Assembly: GCA_017427385.1 (NCBI GenBank)
Contig: JAFRSW010000022.1
Location: 124,001-188,000, forward strand
Direction: 5' to 3'
Length of the DNA stretch: 64,000 bases
DNA from: Bacteroidales bacterium
GTDB taxonomy: Bacteria; Bacteroidota; Bacteroidia; Bacteroidales; UBA932
In this document: in pieces, positions 35,399 through 43,800 of the stretch
Numbering within the stretch: the first letter of the stretch is position 1
How the letters are laid out: each line of letters opens with the position of its first letter
The notes under the pieces: generated by a model
Databases searched by the model: none
The model's input: the letters and a program-made list of their open reading frames with translations, nothing else
Told to the model about the DNA's origin: nothing
Translations under genes and position numbers: made by a program

Positions 35399-36564
35399 AA
35401 TACAGAGTTTTTGAATTCTTCGAAACGGACGGCAGCACCGGCATTGTATTCAGCCACCGCAGCAGCATCGAAAGCCACACGCAGGCGCTTTTCCAGCCTG
35501 CGGCCAAGCTTCAGCTCGCGGCGTTCCGCCTTGCGCACGGCTTTCAGAACCCTACGCAAAGGCTTTACTTCCAGATATTTGGAAGACCCGGGCCAAGCCA
35601 TGGTACTGAGCGACTTCTGCACCTCCGTTGCAAAACGGCTGGCTGGTGCATCGCCGCTTACCGGGGCGGCGATATCCTTCCCGGCAGCTACCCACACAGG
35701 AATGGCATAGCTGCAGGGAGTGTTCCCCACCGCGCACCACATCACGCCGGCATCGGCCCGTTCACCGGGCGCGACACCCTCGATCACAATCGACGAAGTG
35801 GTGGATTGGCGGGGGATGAAATCGTGTTCGAAAAGATATCCTTTATGCTTGCAGCACAGCGCGTTACCACCGGCAAGCACATTGATGAACGAGCGCCCGA
35901 GACGCATGAAGAAGCCGGGGGTGAAGCTGCGGCGCACGCGAAGGCCCTTTCCGGCCCGACGGGCCATCAGTTCCTCCATCGTGGCATATCGCGCGAAGCC
36001 CTTTCCGCGGCCTTCATCGCCCGAAAGGGAGTAATTGGTGCGGAAGAGATAGCCGCCCGCAGGCACGTCGTAACGTACATAAGATGTGTCGGAAGCCTCC
36101 ACATAGGCTGCTCCGCCGAAGGCATCTATAACGGTAAAATTGGCGCTGACACGCCTGGGGGCGGGTTTTGACTCCAGCAGGGCAATAAACTCATCCACCG
36201 TCCGGCAGCAGCCCAGAGCGGCCGCCATCATCTCCCCGTTATTGGTATCGAAGCCCAGCGAATCGGGCCTCAGGTTATAAGAAAGGTTGTTTGCGATTGC
36301 GAATCCCACCTCATTAATCCCCGCGTACGCGCGCGAGGTGGCCTTCTGCGACGGCAGCAGTGCGGTGTAGGCGTATTTCTCGCCCTGCATGTGCGCAACC
36401 GTATTGAACGGCGCATTCGCATCCCGCTGCTTCCAAATCATAGGCCGCCCCGTCCCACTCGCCTCCGCAGAAACGATCGCGGTGGTGCACGCAATTGCGT
36501 TTGCACTGAAAAGCAGTGCAAACGCAATCAGGCTACTTCCTAATCTTATACCCGTAATACGCAT
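35395..36564 (-). CDS. Exported Ntn hydrolase (C45/choloylglycine-like)
   Basis: The 389-residue protein has a signal peptide ending at 'LLFSANAIA' followed directly by C26 in CTTAIVS. In N-terminal nucleophile hydrolases of the acyl-transferase/bile salt hydrolase type, signal cleavage exposes this cysteine as the catalytic residue. 'MIWKQRD' and 'FAIANNLSYNL' fit the R/D and N residues of the family. The substrate is an amide of unknown nature (N-acyl amino acid, beta-lactam-like or conjugate). The start lies 32 bases inside the 3' end of the sugar transporter gene, in another frame. The stop overlaps the GltS-like gene. Confidence 0.7.
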   Translation of the reverse strand: MRITGIRLGSSLIAFALLFSANAIACTTAIVSAEASGTGRPMIWKQRDANAPFNTVAHMQGEKYAYTALLPSQKATSRAYAGINEVGFAIANNLSYNLRPDSLGFDTNNGEMMAAALGCCRTVDEFIALLESKPAPRRVSANFTVIDAFGGAAYVEASDTSYVRYDVPAGGYLFRTNYSLSGDEGRGKGFARYATMEELMARRAGKGLRVRRSFTPGFFMRLGRSFINVLAGGNALCCKHKGYLFEHDFIPRQSTTSSIVIEGVAPGERADAGVMWCAVGNTPCSYAIPVWVAAGKDIAAPVSGDAPASRFATEVQKSLSTMAWPGSSKYLEVKPLRRVLKAVRKAERRELKLGRRLEKRLRVAFDAAAVAEYNAGAAVRFEEFKNSVL

Positions 36565-37723
36565 AGAACATTATCAAAAGGTAGAACGGCAGGCAGATCC
36601 AGTAGGCAGGCTGATTCCCCACCCAATCCTTCATCGCGCCGAAAAGCAGCGGAATCAGGGCGCCGCCGCCGATGGAAGCCACCAGAAGCGAAGATCCCTT
36701 CTTGGTAAACTTGCCCAGATCCACTATGGCCAGAGGCCAGATGGCGGGGTACATCAGCGAGCACGCGAAGCTAAGCAGCGCCACGCACCACACCGAAATC
36801 TGCGGCGGGGTGAGCACGATGGCCAGCGAATCCAGAACGGCGAGCCAGGTGCAGATGCGGAGAGCCTTCACCTGAGAAATCACCTTAGGGATGCACAGGA
36901 TGCCCAGGATGTAGCCTGCGGCCATTCCTATTCCTGGCCAGATGGTATAACTTTCAGGATTGGGAAGCCCCTGCTCCTGAGCATAGTCCAAGACCGTCAA
37001 CAGCGCCAGGTTCTCCACGCCAACGTACACGAACAGCGCCAGCGCCCCCAGCACCAGGTGCGGGAACTGCCAAATGTTCTTCTTGCCGGCGGCGTAGGGG
37101 CAGTCCTCCTCGTTCTCCTCCCCTTCTGCCTTTATCTCCTCGAGCGGAGCGAAGAAGGTGATGATGCCCAGCAGGGCTACCACGGCGATGATGATGATCA
37201 GGGGTTTATCCAGATCCACCAACCCCACGGCCTCGATGGGCTTGCGGGTGACGGCGGCGATGAACACCGACGGCAGCGCCAGCGCCAGCGAGTTGCATAT
37301 CCCCATTATGGAGATGCGCCTTGCGGCGGAATCTATGGGCCCGAGTATGGTCACGTAAGGATTGATGGCCGCCTGCAGCACCGTGTTGGCGGTTCCGCTG
37401 ATGAAGCAGGCCAGCAGGTAGAGCGCGAAACTCTCCAGGCGCGCGGCCGGGATGAACAGCGCGAACGCCAGCGCGAACATGAAGAACGCCAGCGACATGG
37501 TGCGCTTGTATCCGATCTTCGCGATGATGGAGGATGCCGGGAAACTGAACACAAGGAAGGCCAGGAAGGTGGCCGCGATCACCAGATAGCTCTGGGCGGA
37601 GCTCAGGTTCAGGTTATTCTCGAGGAACGGCACAAAGTAGCCGTTGATGCCCGTGGCGAAACCCACGGTGAAAAACATCATCCCTATGAATGCAAGGGGA
37701 ATTATGTACTTGTTCTTTCCCAT
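36533..37723 (-). CDS. FucP/MurT-like sugar MFS transporter
   Basis: The 396-residue membrane protein has about 12 helices and the FHS (fucose/GlcNAc-type H+ symporter) pattern: 'MMFFTVGFATGINGYFVPFL', 'IGYKRTMSLAFFMFAL', 'GTANTVLQAAINPYVTILGP' and 'PAIWPLAIVDLGKFTKKGSS'. It directly follows a BadF/BadG-type sugar kinase gene with a 3-base gap, the same order as the murTK pair in Tannerella forsythia, where MurT imports MurNAc. Import of MurNAc or GlcNAc is therefore the favoured reading. Confidence 0.78.
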   Translation of the reverse strand: MGKNKYIIPLAFIGMMFFTVGFATGINGYFVPFLENNLNLSSAQSYLVIAATFLAFLVFSFPASSIIAKIGYKRTMSLAFFMFALAFALFIPAARLESFALYLLACFISGTANTVLQAAINPYVTILGPIDSAARRISIMGICNSLALALPSVFIAAVTRKPIEAVGLVDLDKPLIIIIAVVALLGIITFFAPLEEIKAEGEENEEDCPYAAGKKNIWQFPHLVLGALALFVYVGVENLALLTVLDYAQEQGLPNPESYTIWPGIGMAAGYILGILCIPKVISQVKALRICTWLAVLDSLAIVLTPPQISVWCVALLSFACSLMYPAIWPLAIVDLGKFTKKGSSLLVASIGGGALIPLLFGAMKDWVGNQPAYWICLPFYLLIMFYAYYGYKIRK

Positions 37724-37726
37724 AGT

Positions 37727-38575
37727 CTAATGATTCAGGTGATATTTGATCAGCCCTTCCATGGGAGCCTTGAGGATGGTTCCCATCTTCATTCCGAATT
37801 CCTCGACCACCGACTGAAGGAGGGGCTTGAAGTAGTAAGCCACCGAACCCACGGCATTGAAGGTATACTTCTGATAATCAGGATAATGCGTGACTATCAA
37901 AAGGAAGAACTGGCGGAAGGCATCCGTCACCAGGTTCGGGAAATACGGATCGAAGTCCAGGTGCTCGTTGATGAACTTTGCATACTGGGCGCAGAAGCGG
38001 TTGGGGAAAGGTTTGGTATAGATAACGTCCAAGAGTTCGTCGTTGTTGCGGCCGAGTTCGCGGCCTACCAGCTCATATACCTTTGCGGGCATGTTGCGGC
38101 GGATGTAATCCGTGATCATGCGCTTGCCAAGATTGCCGCCGGAGCCTTCGTCTCCGAGGATGAATCCGCAGCTGTCTACGTTAAGGCCTTCGTTGCAGCC
38201 ATCGTACAGGCAGGAATTCGCACCCGTGCCAAGTATGGCGGCAAAACCGGGCTCCGCCTGCAGAAGCGCACGGCACGATGCCAGCGTATCCATCGCGATG
38301 AAAACCCTCCCCGCCTTGGTGAACACCTCGCGGAGGGTCTTCTCCATGAAAGGATACTGCAGTTCCGTCACGCCCGCGCCGTAGAAGTATATCTCCTCCA
38401 CCAGCGAAGGGTCGAGCTCCGCCGGAAGATTGGCACGGATATCCGCAACTATCTGTGTACCTGTAATATAATTGGGGTTATACCCCTGGCTATAGAAGCC
38501 TATGCGGGTGCTGCCGTCACGCGACACGCACCCCCACTCGGTCTTCGTAGCCCCACTGTCTGCTATCAATATCAT
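37727..38575 (-). CDS. murK: BadF/BadG-family amino-sugar kinase (MurK-like)
   Basis: The 282-residue cytoplasmic ASKHA kinase has phosphate-1 motif ADSGATKTEW (5-14), the 'DTLASCRA' sugar loop (96-103), phosphate-2 GTGANS (116-121) and GDEGSGGNLG (141-150). The BadF/BadG family includes human GlcNAc kinase and the MurNAc kinase MurK of Tannerella. Its place directly before an FHS transporter, with murQ on the same strand, favours MurNAc (to MurNAc-6-P) over GlcNAc, but sequence alone cannot exclude a GlcNAc kinase. A dispersed repeat fills the gap to the GHL10 gene upstream of it. Confidence 0.75.
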   Translation of the reverse strand: MILIADSGATKTEWGCVSRDGSTRIGFYSQGYNPNYITGTQIVADIRANLPAELDPSLVEEIYFYGAGVTELQYPFMEKTLREVFTKAGRVFIAMDTLASCRALLQAEPGFAAILGTGANSCLYDGCNEGLNVDSCGFILGDEGSGGNLGKRMITDYIRRNMPAKVYELVGRELGRNNDELLDVIYTKPFPNRFCAQYAKFINEHLDFDPYFPNLVTDAFRQFFLLIVTHYPDYQKYTFNAVGSVAYYFKPLLQSVVEEFGMKMGTILKAPMEGLIKYHLNH

Positions 38576-38580
38576 AACAC

Positions 38581-38607
38581 TGTCATTCTGAGCGAAGCGA
38601 AAGAATC
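38581..38607. repeat. Dispersed repeat, copy 2 (inverted)
   Basis: TGTCATTCTGAGCGAAGCGA then AAGAATC is the inverse of the copy at 24525, with a few changes. Here too the repeat's GATTC end abuts a TAG stop, that of the GHL10 gene. Confidence 0.7.
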
Positions 38608-39479
38608 TACTTCAACTGGTTCAAATCAGGCAATTCTCCGAGGCCGTAGCGGAACAGCACCACGCCTTCGGCCTTGGTGGAATCCTTGAACATCTTGCAG
38701 TCCTGAAGGATCTTCTCGGCATTCATGGGCACAACATGCTCTGTTTCAGTATCTTCGTAGGTGGTGAGGCCTGCCCACACCTTTGCAGGAGCGCCCTTCG
38801 TGGCGAAATGGTCGGCAACCATCTGGGCCCAGGGCCTGCCGCCCTTGCGATATGAATCGCAGTGGAAATAAATCATAGGCATCAGGATATCGATGTACTG
38901 CCCCATCTGGGCGGGATCCTGGCCATACCAGTACTCGCTGTCCGGCTCGGGCATCAGGGCTGCAGAGAGCACGATCTTGGGATTAACGGCCTTGGTGGCC
39001 TGGCTGATCTGCTTGCAGAACTCCGTAACGCAGCCGGTGGCGGTGATTTCCTCGGAAGGATTATGCTTGTGGGCGGTGCCGCCGAAGCGGATGTAATCGA
39101 GATGGATGCCGTCCACGCCGTATTTCACATACTGCACGGCGCGGCCGATGACCTCGTCGAAATATTCCTGCTTGTAGCGGTTCAGGGAATCGTCCACGGG
39201 GTTGATCCACTTGCCGTCCTTGTAGAAGGCCTGGAACCAGATGTGCACTTTCATGCCGCGGCTCTGCGCCTCGTGGATGAATGCGAGGGTGGAATCCACT
39301 CCGTGGCGCTCGAAGGCGACTTCATGAAGGATGATGTTGTCAATCGCCTTGGCGTGGAATTCGTCAAGGTCGACTTCGTTCATAAACTTGGACCAGAGCC
39401 AGATGGCGTTGGTGTTAGTGGCCTGCTTGCAGGATACCAGAGCGGCCGCGAACAGGAAGGCGATAAATATCTTTTTCAT
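38607..39479 (-). CDS. Small GHL10-type putative glycosidase lipoprotein
   Basis: The 290-residue lipoprotein (MKKIFIAFLFAAALVSC) consists of little more than the barrel: 'IWLWSKFMNEVDLDEFHAKA', 'SRGMKVHIWFQAFYKDGKW', 'VKYGVDGIHLDYIRFGG' (the conserved acidic DYIRF segment), 'IVLSAALMPEPDSEYWYGQD', 'IDILMPMIYFHCDSY' and a final 'GVVLFRYGLGELPDLNQL'. The last piece is nearly repeated in the two LTD-fused relatives, so the three genes are paralogues. The DigH precedent suggests cleavage of peptidoglycan-like glycan. It lies 12 bases after the transglutaminase-like gene. Confidence 0.72.
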   Translation of the reverse strand: MKKIFIAFLFAAALVSCKQATNTNAIWLWSKFMNEVDLDEFHAKAIDNIILHEVAFERHGVDSTLAFIHEAQSRGMKVHIWFQAFYKDGKWINPVDDSLNRYKQEYFDEVIGRAVQYVKYGVDGIHLDYIRFGGTAHKHNPSEEITATGCVTEFCKQISQATKAVNPKIVLSAALMPEPDSEYWYGQDPAQMGQYIDILMPMIYFHCDSYRKGGRPWAQMVADHFATKGAPAKVWAGLTTYEDTETEHVVPMNAEKILQDCKMFKDSTKAEGVVLFRYGLGELPDLNQLK

Positions 39480-39491
39480 ATAGACTGTATT

Positions 39492-40808
39492 TTAGAAAGG
39501 AAGTTCCTTATAGCGTCCGTTGAATTTGTTCATGCCTTTCCATGAGGGATTCCCCATGGTTGCGGAATTGTTGGAAGGGTCGCATATCCACCAGCGGTGG
39601 CCGTCCCATATTTCGGGAATCACATGGCCGATGACGCCGGAAGAGAAGTAGCACTGGCCGTGCATATATCGGGCAGGGATGCCTGCTGCGCGGCACATTG
39701 CAAGCGTGGCATGGGTAAGGTCGCAGCAGTTGCCGCCCTTGGCCTGGATAGTCCTTACAGACCCTTTGCTGGTATTGGAGTAATCTTCCCACTCCCACTG
39801 GTCTCGGGCATACTCGAACAGGGCTTTGACTTTCTGAATTTGTGTCGCATTCTCAGGAAGCTTGGCCAGGGCCGCATCCTTGGCGGCAATCACAACAGGG
39901 TCATCTATGGCGCAGTTGTTTGTCTTGCGAAGATAATCCGAACCCCAGGTGCAGACCTTTTCGGGCAGCTCGGAATTGTGCTTGTAGTAATGGAATACGC
40001 GGAGCAGTGCCGCGCCGTAATCGGCCCAGATCAGGTTGCCTATATACTTGACACCGTCCTTGAAGGGGTTGTCGTATGTATATGTGAAAGTGCTGTCCTG
40101 GCCGCGTCCGGGGCAGGTAATGGTGCCGAAAGATACATAGTTCGGCATCGCGCCGTGGCTCTCGGCATAGGTATAGGCCTTTGCGGCAGCCCAAGTCAGG
40201 GCTTCGAGGGAGATACTGTCCTGCTCGAAGGTGTTATTCGCATAGGTCGTATTGTTCGACATCCGTACGGGAACATCAATCTCTTCATCTTCCCAATGCT
40301 CGGGATCGTCCTGTATCTTTTGCAGCAAGAGGCAGGCAGATGCCAGATACTGGCCCTTGCTCCAATTCAGGCCATCCACATTTACGGATGTAGGGAGCTC
40401 ATCCTTTTCAAGGAAAGCCTCGTATGCATTGGCAATACCGTCTGCCATTAACTTATTAAACGGAATACCTTTTTGCTTGATTACAATCTCAATACCATCA
40501 GTAACATTACCACCTGCGATAATAATACTACTTTCTCGTGAATCACTTCTGTTCTCAGAGACTGTCACTTTAAGGGAAACCGTGTCCGCATCACCCGAAG
40601 GAGGATCAATAGTAATCCAATTACAGTCATTAGATACCATTGCTGTCCAAGAAGTTTTGGCTAAAAAGATTACTTCTTCAGTGCTCTCCCTATACCTGAA
40701 GTCAAGTTCAGTAGTTGTAATCTGGATGTCAGCCTCAGGAACTTTATTGCAGGCGCAGGCGCCGAAAAGAAGGCTTCCTGCCAGGATGAAAAACAGAAAC
40801 TTTCTCAT
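39492..40808 (-). CDS. BACON + PMBR-like + transglutaminase-like peptidase lipoprotein
   Basis: The 438-residue lipoprotein (lipobox LFGACAC) begins with a BACON domain (about 26-112), continues with two stretches resembling pseudomurein-binding repeats (118-165; 200-230 with MPNYVSF), and ends in a transglutaminase-like peptidase. The predicted triad is C361 (GGNCCDLTHATLAMC), H395 (GVIGHVIPEI) and D410 (WWICDPSNN), with 'RAAGIPARYMHG' between. The lead-in 'YARDQWEWEDYSNTSKG' and the end 'FNGRYKELPF' match my memory of the methanogen-virus endoisopeptidases PeiW/PeiP (C71). It should cut peptide or isopeptide bonds in cell-wall cross-links. The substrate is unproven. Confidence 0.75.
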   Translation of the reverse strand: MRKFLFFILAGSLLFGACACNKVPEADIQITTTELDFRYRESTEEVIFLAKTSWTAMVSNDCNWITIDPPSGDADTVSLKVTVSENRSDSRESSIIIAGGNVTDGIEIVIKQKGIPFNKLMADGIANAYEAFLEKDELPTSVNVDGLNWSKGQYLASACLLLQKIQDDPEHWEDEEIDVPVRMSNNTTYANNTFEQDSISLEALTWAAAKAYTYAESHGAMPNYVSFGTITCPGRGQDSTFTYTYDNPFKDGVKYIGNLIWADYGAALLRVFHYYKHNSELPEKVCTWGSDYLRKTNNCAIDDPVVIAAKDAALAKLPENATQIQKVKALFEYARDQWEWEDYSNTSKGSVRTIQAKGGNCCDLTHATLAMCRAAGIPARYMHGQCYFSSGVIGHVIPEIWDGHRWWICDPSNNSATMGNPSWKGMNKFNGRYKELPF

Positions 40809-40830
40809 AGCAGTGTGTTATTAAATAGGA

Positions 40831-40858
40831 ACCGCGGGGGCGGTCAAGCCCCCACGGT
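40831..40858 (-). promoter_or_regulatory. Intercistronic hairpin, copy 1
   Basis: On the minus strand ACCGTGGGGGC, loop TTGACC, and GCCCCCGCGGT form an 11-bp stem with one G-U pair between the giant lipoprotein and the transglutaminase-like gene. There is no U run, so RNA stabilisation or processing is more likely than full termination. A near-identical copy is at 58200-58227. Confidence 0.65.
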
Positions 40859-40872
40859 CAAGAGAAGTCAAA

Positions 40873-43800
40873 TTATTTCGCGAACTGTGCGACCTCGATA
40901 ATAGGGCTGGTGAAAGCTCCATTAACGTTGACTGTCGAACCAGCGAGGCGTGTGGTACCGGTGTTGAGCTTTGTCAAAGCCTTATCGTTATCCGCCCTGT
41001 TCGTAGCAACAACGGTAGCACGTATCTCAACAGTGCTTGTTGCAGAAGTAAGCTCGAATACGGATTCAACAGTAGTGTTGGCGCTTCCGTCCTTCTTGGT
41101 CCTGGCATTGTAGCTGAATGTGTCGCTGCCAATGGTCTTGCTCTGAACTGTAGGGAATGCAAATTCAGTCTCTTCGCCAGCAGCAGGAATCAGAGAAGCA
41201 GGTTTCCATTCGGCACCATCCTTATACTCCACAAGGAAGTAACCGGGGCCGGACTTGGAGGAACGGAAGATATACTTGAAGTGAATCTTCGTTCCGGCAG
41301 CCAGCTCAGAATCACTGGTGGCCTTGAAGAGCCAGTAGTCGCCTGTCCAAGGAGCCTTTATGCAAACATGACCGGTGCTTCCGACATTGTGGCCGGCATT
41401 TGCACCACCTTCCATTTCAGTCTTATCGATCTGAACATAGGTGATACGGCCATTTCCGTTCCAGTTTGCATCGATATACTGTCCACCGTCGCCGGGTTTA
41501 GCATCGGATGTATATGCGTTGCCAGCGAAAACGCCATTATCTATTGTCGGGGTTCCACCAAAGGTGTAGCCATAAGAGGTTTCAGAAGCTCCAGCTGCTG
41601 CAGCGCTGAATTCCCACCTTGCAAGCTGCTGTCCGTCAACGCCGAAGAGGTCGGTACGGAATGTTTCGTCAGCAGTCACCTCGGTACCCTTGTCATATTT
41701 CTTGCCAATCATGTACTTGAAGAAATATGCAAAGGTAATGAGTGCGCGCATGGAGCTGAAGCTGCCATGATAGGTGGTAATACCCTGGTCGGGACGAGGA
41801 TAGGTGCACATGTTGGTGATAGGCTTGCCGTGCGAATAGTTCAGGGAACGCATCGCCCAGTTGTCGAGGACGTCGACCTTTGCCCAGCCGAAATCCTTGA
41901 GGTTGTCGGTACCTATCATTGCAAAGTTGCCGCCGTTTCCGGAGGTTTCGTTGCAAGGAGCCTCACCCCAGGTGTATCCGTGAGTCTCAGGAACGGGAGT
42001 CTCGCTCATGGAAAGAGCACCGCCGTCAAGGGCAGCAATCTTACCTGCACCGTAGCTCTCGGTATCAAGTCCGTTGTAGCCACGGATGAGGAGATAGCTG
42101 CGGAGAGCGGTCTCGAACATGTCGGCAGTGTTGTAGGTCTTTTCAAGCTTTCCGGTCGCGTCCTTCACGGTGATTGTGTAATCATCGGGAATGAAGTGGG
42201 CGTTCTTGGTGGCAGCGACGCTGGAATGCATCTTCTTTTCACCCACGTTCGCCATCCATACATCCAGGATCTTCACATACTCGTTCGCAAAGTCGGCGAT
42301 AGTGATGACGGGCTGAGGCTCGGGCTCACCTTCGTCGCCGAAGAGTTCGGTGCGGATGTTCACGCTAGCATCAAGACCGTCAGCCTTGTCGAGGCTGTTG
42401 TCCAGCATGTACTTGAAGAAGAATGCGTAGGTGATGAGTGCACGCATCGAGCTGAAGCTGCCCGCGTAGTTGTTGAACGGATCGCGAGGATAGGTGCACA
42501 TGTTGGAAATAGGATTACCGCTGCTATAGTTGAGAGCGCGCATAGCCCAGTTGTCCAGGAGGGTAGGATCGGTCTGACAATGCACTGCCGCACCGTCGAC
42601 GATCTTAATGAAGTGTCCGCCGTTGCTGGTGGTAGCTCCGGTGGCGACATCGTAGGTGCCGGTCTCATTGTAAGGGTTGGCACCCCACTTGTACTCGTGG
42701 GTGTCGGGAACGACGGTCTCGCTCATAGCCTTTGCGCCACCGTCGAGAGCGGCGATCTTGCCTGCACCGTAGTTCTTGGTGTCGGCTCCGTCATAACCGC
42801 GGATGAGGAGGTAGCTGCGGAGAGCGACCTCGAACATGTCGGCGGTATTGTAGGTCTTGGTGCCAACGGTGATGGTGGTAGTGGAAGGTACGTAGTGAGC
42901 ATTTTCAACAATGTTGCTGCCGCCCTCGTATGCTTCACCCTTCAGCATGTCGATGGAACCGGTGGTGTTCTTCCAGATGTCGAGAATCTTGACATACTCC
43001 TGTGCGAACTCCTTGATGGTTGCAGTGTTAGGAGCAGTGTACTCAGCCTGCTTGACAGTGATTGCAACGCCGTCGGTGACGTTTCCGCCCTTGATGACAA
43101 CCGTGCCTTCACGTGCCTCGCCCTTGTTCTCAGCAGCCTTTACCTTGATGGTGATTGCGCCGGCTTCGCCGGATGCGGGCTCGACGGTGATCCAGTCTGC
43201 GGAAGGAGTTGCGGTCCAGGCAGCCTTTGCTGCGAAGACAGCTTCCTTGGTCTCCTCGGTGCAAGGGAATTCAAGCTCGGTGGTCTTGAGCTGGATGTCC
43301 TTATCGTTGTTGGCGGTGTCGATTCCGAAGAGCTCGGAACGGATAACCACGTCTGCGCCGATCTTGTCGATATCCTTGGTGATGTTGTTATCCAAGAGAT
43401 ACTTGAAGAAGAATGCGTAGGTAAGGAGTGCACGGCCGGAGCTGAAGCAGCCCTTGTAGTTGGTGATGTTGTGGTCGGCACGAGGATAGGTGCAGAAGTT
43501 GGTCCACATCATGTCGTTGGTGAACGAGAAGTTCAGGGAACGCTGTGCCCAGTTGTCGAGGATGACAACGTCGACCTGGCCATAGGTGTCGATTTCATCG
43601 ATAACCTTGCAGAGATAGCCACCGTTGCTGGTCTCGATGAGAGGTTTGTTCCAGCCATACTGGTGGGTGGCAGGCATAGGAGTGTTCATGTTCGCAGGAG
43701 TAGCGGCTGCGAAGGAGCCGAATCCTACTGCATCCACTGCATTACCGTCGTAACCACGGAGGAGCAGGTAGCTGCGGACTGCAACTTCGAGCATGTCTGC

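Noticed and set aside
36389-38689. A 766-codon plus-strand frame opposite the transporter and kinase
   Set aside because: It crosses three well-defined minus-strand genes and ends in a translated dispersed repeat; no motif.
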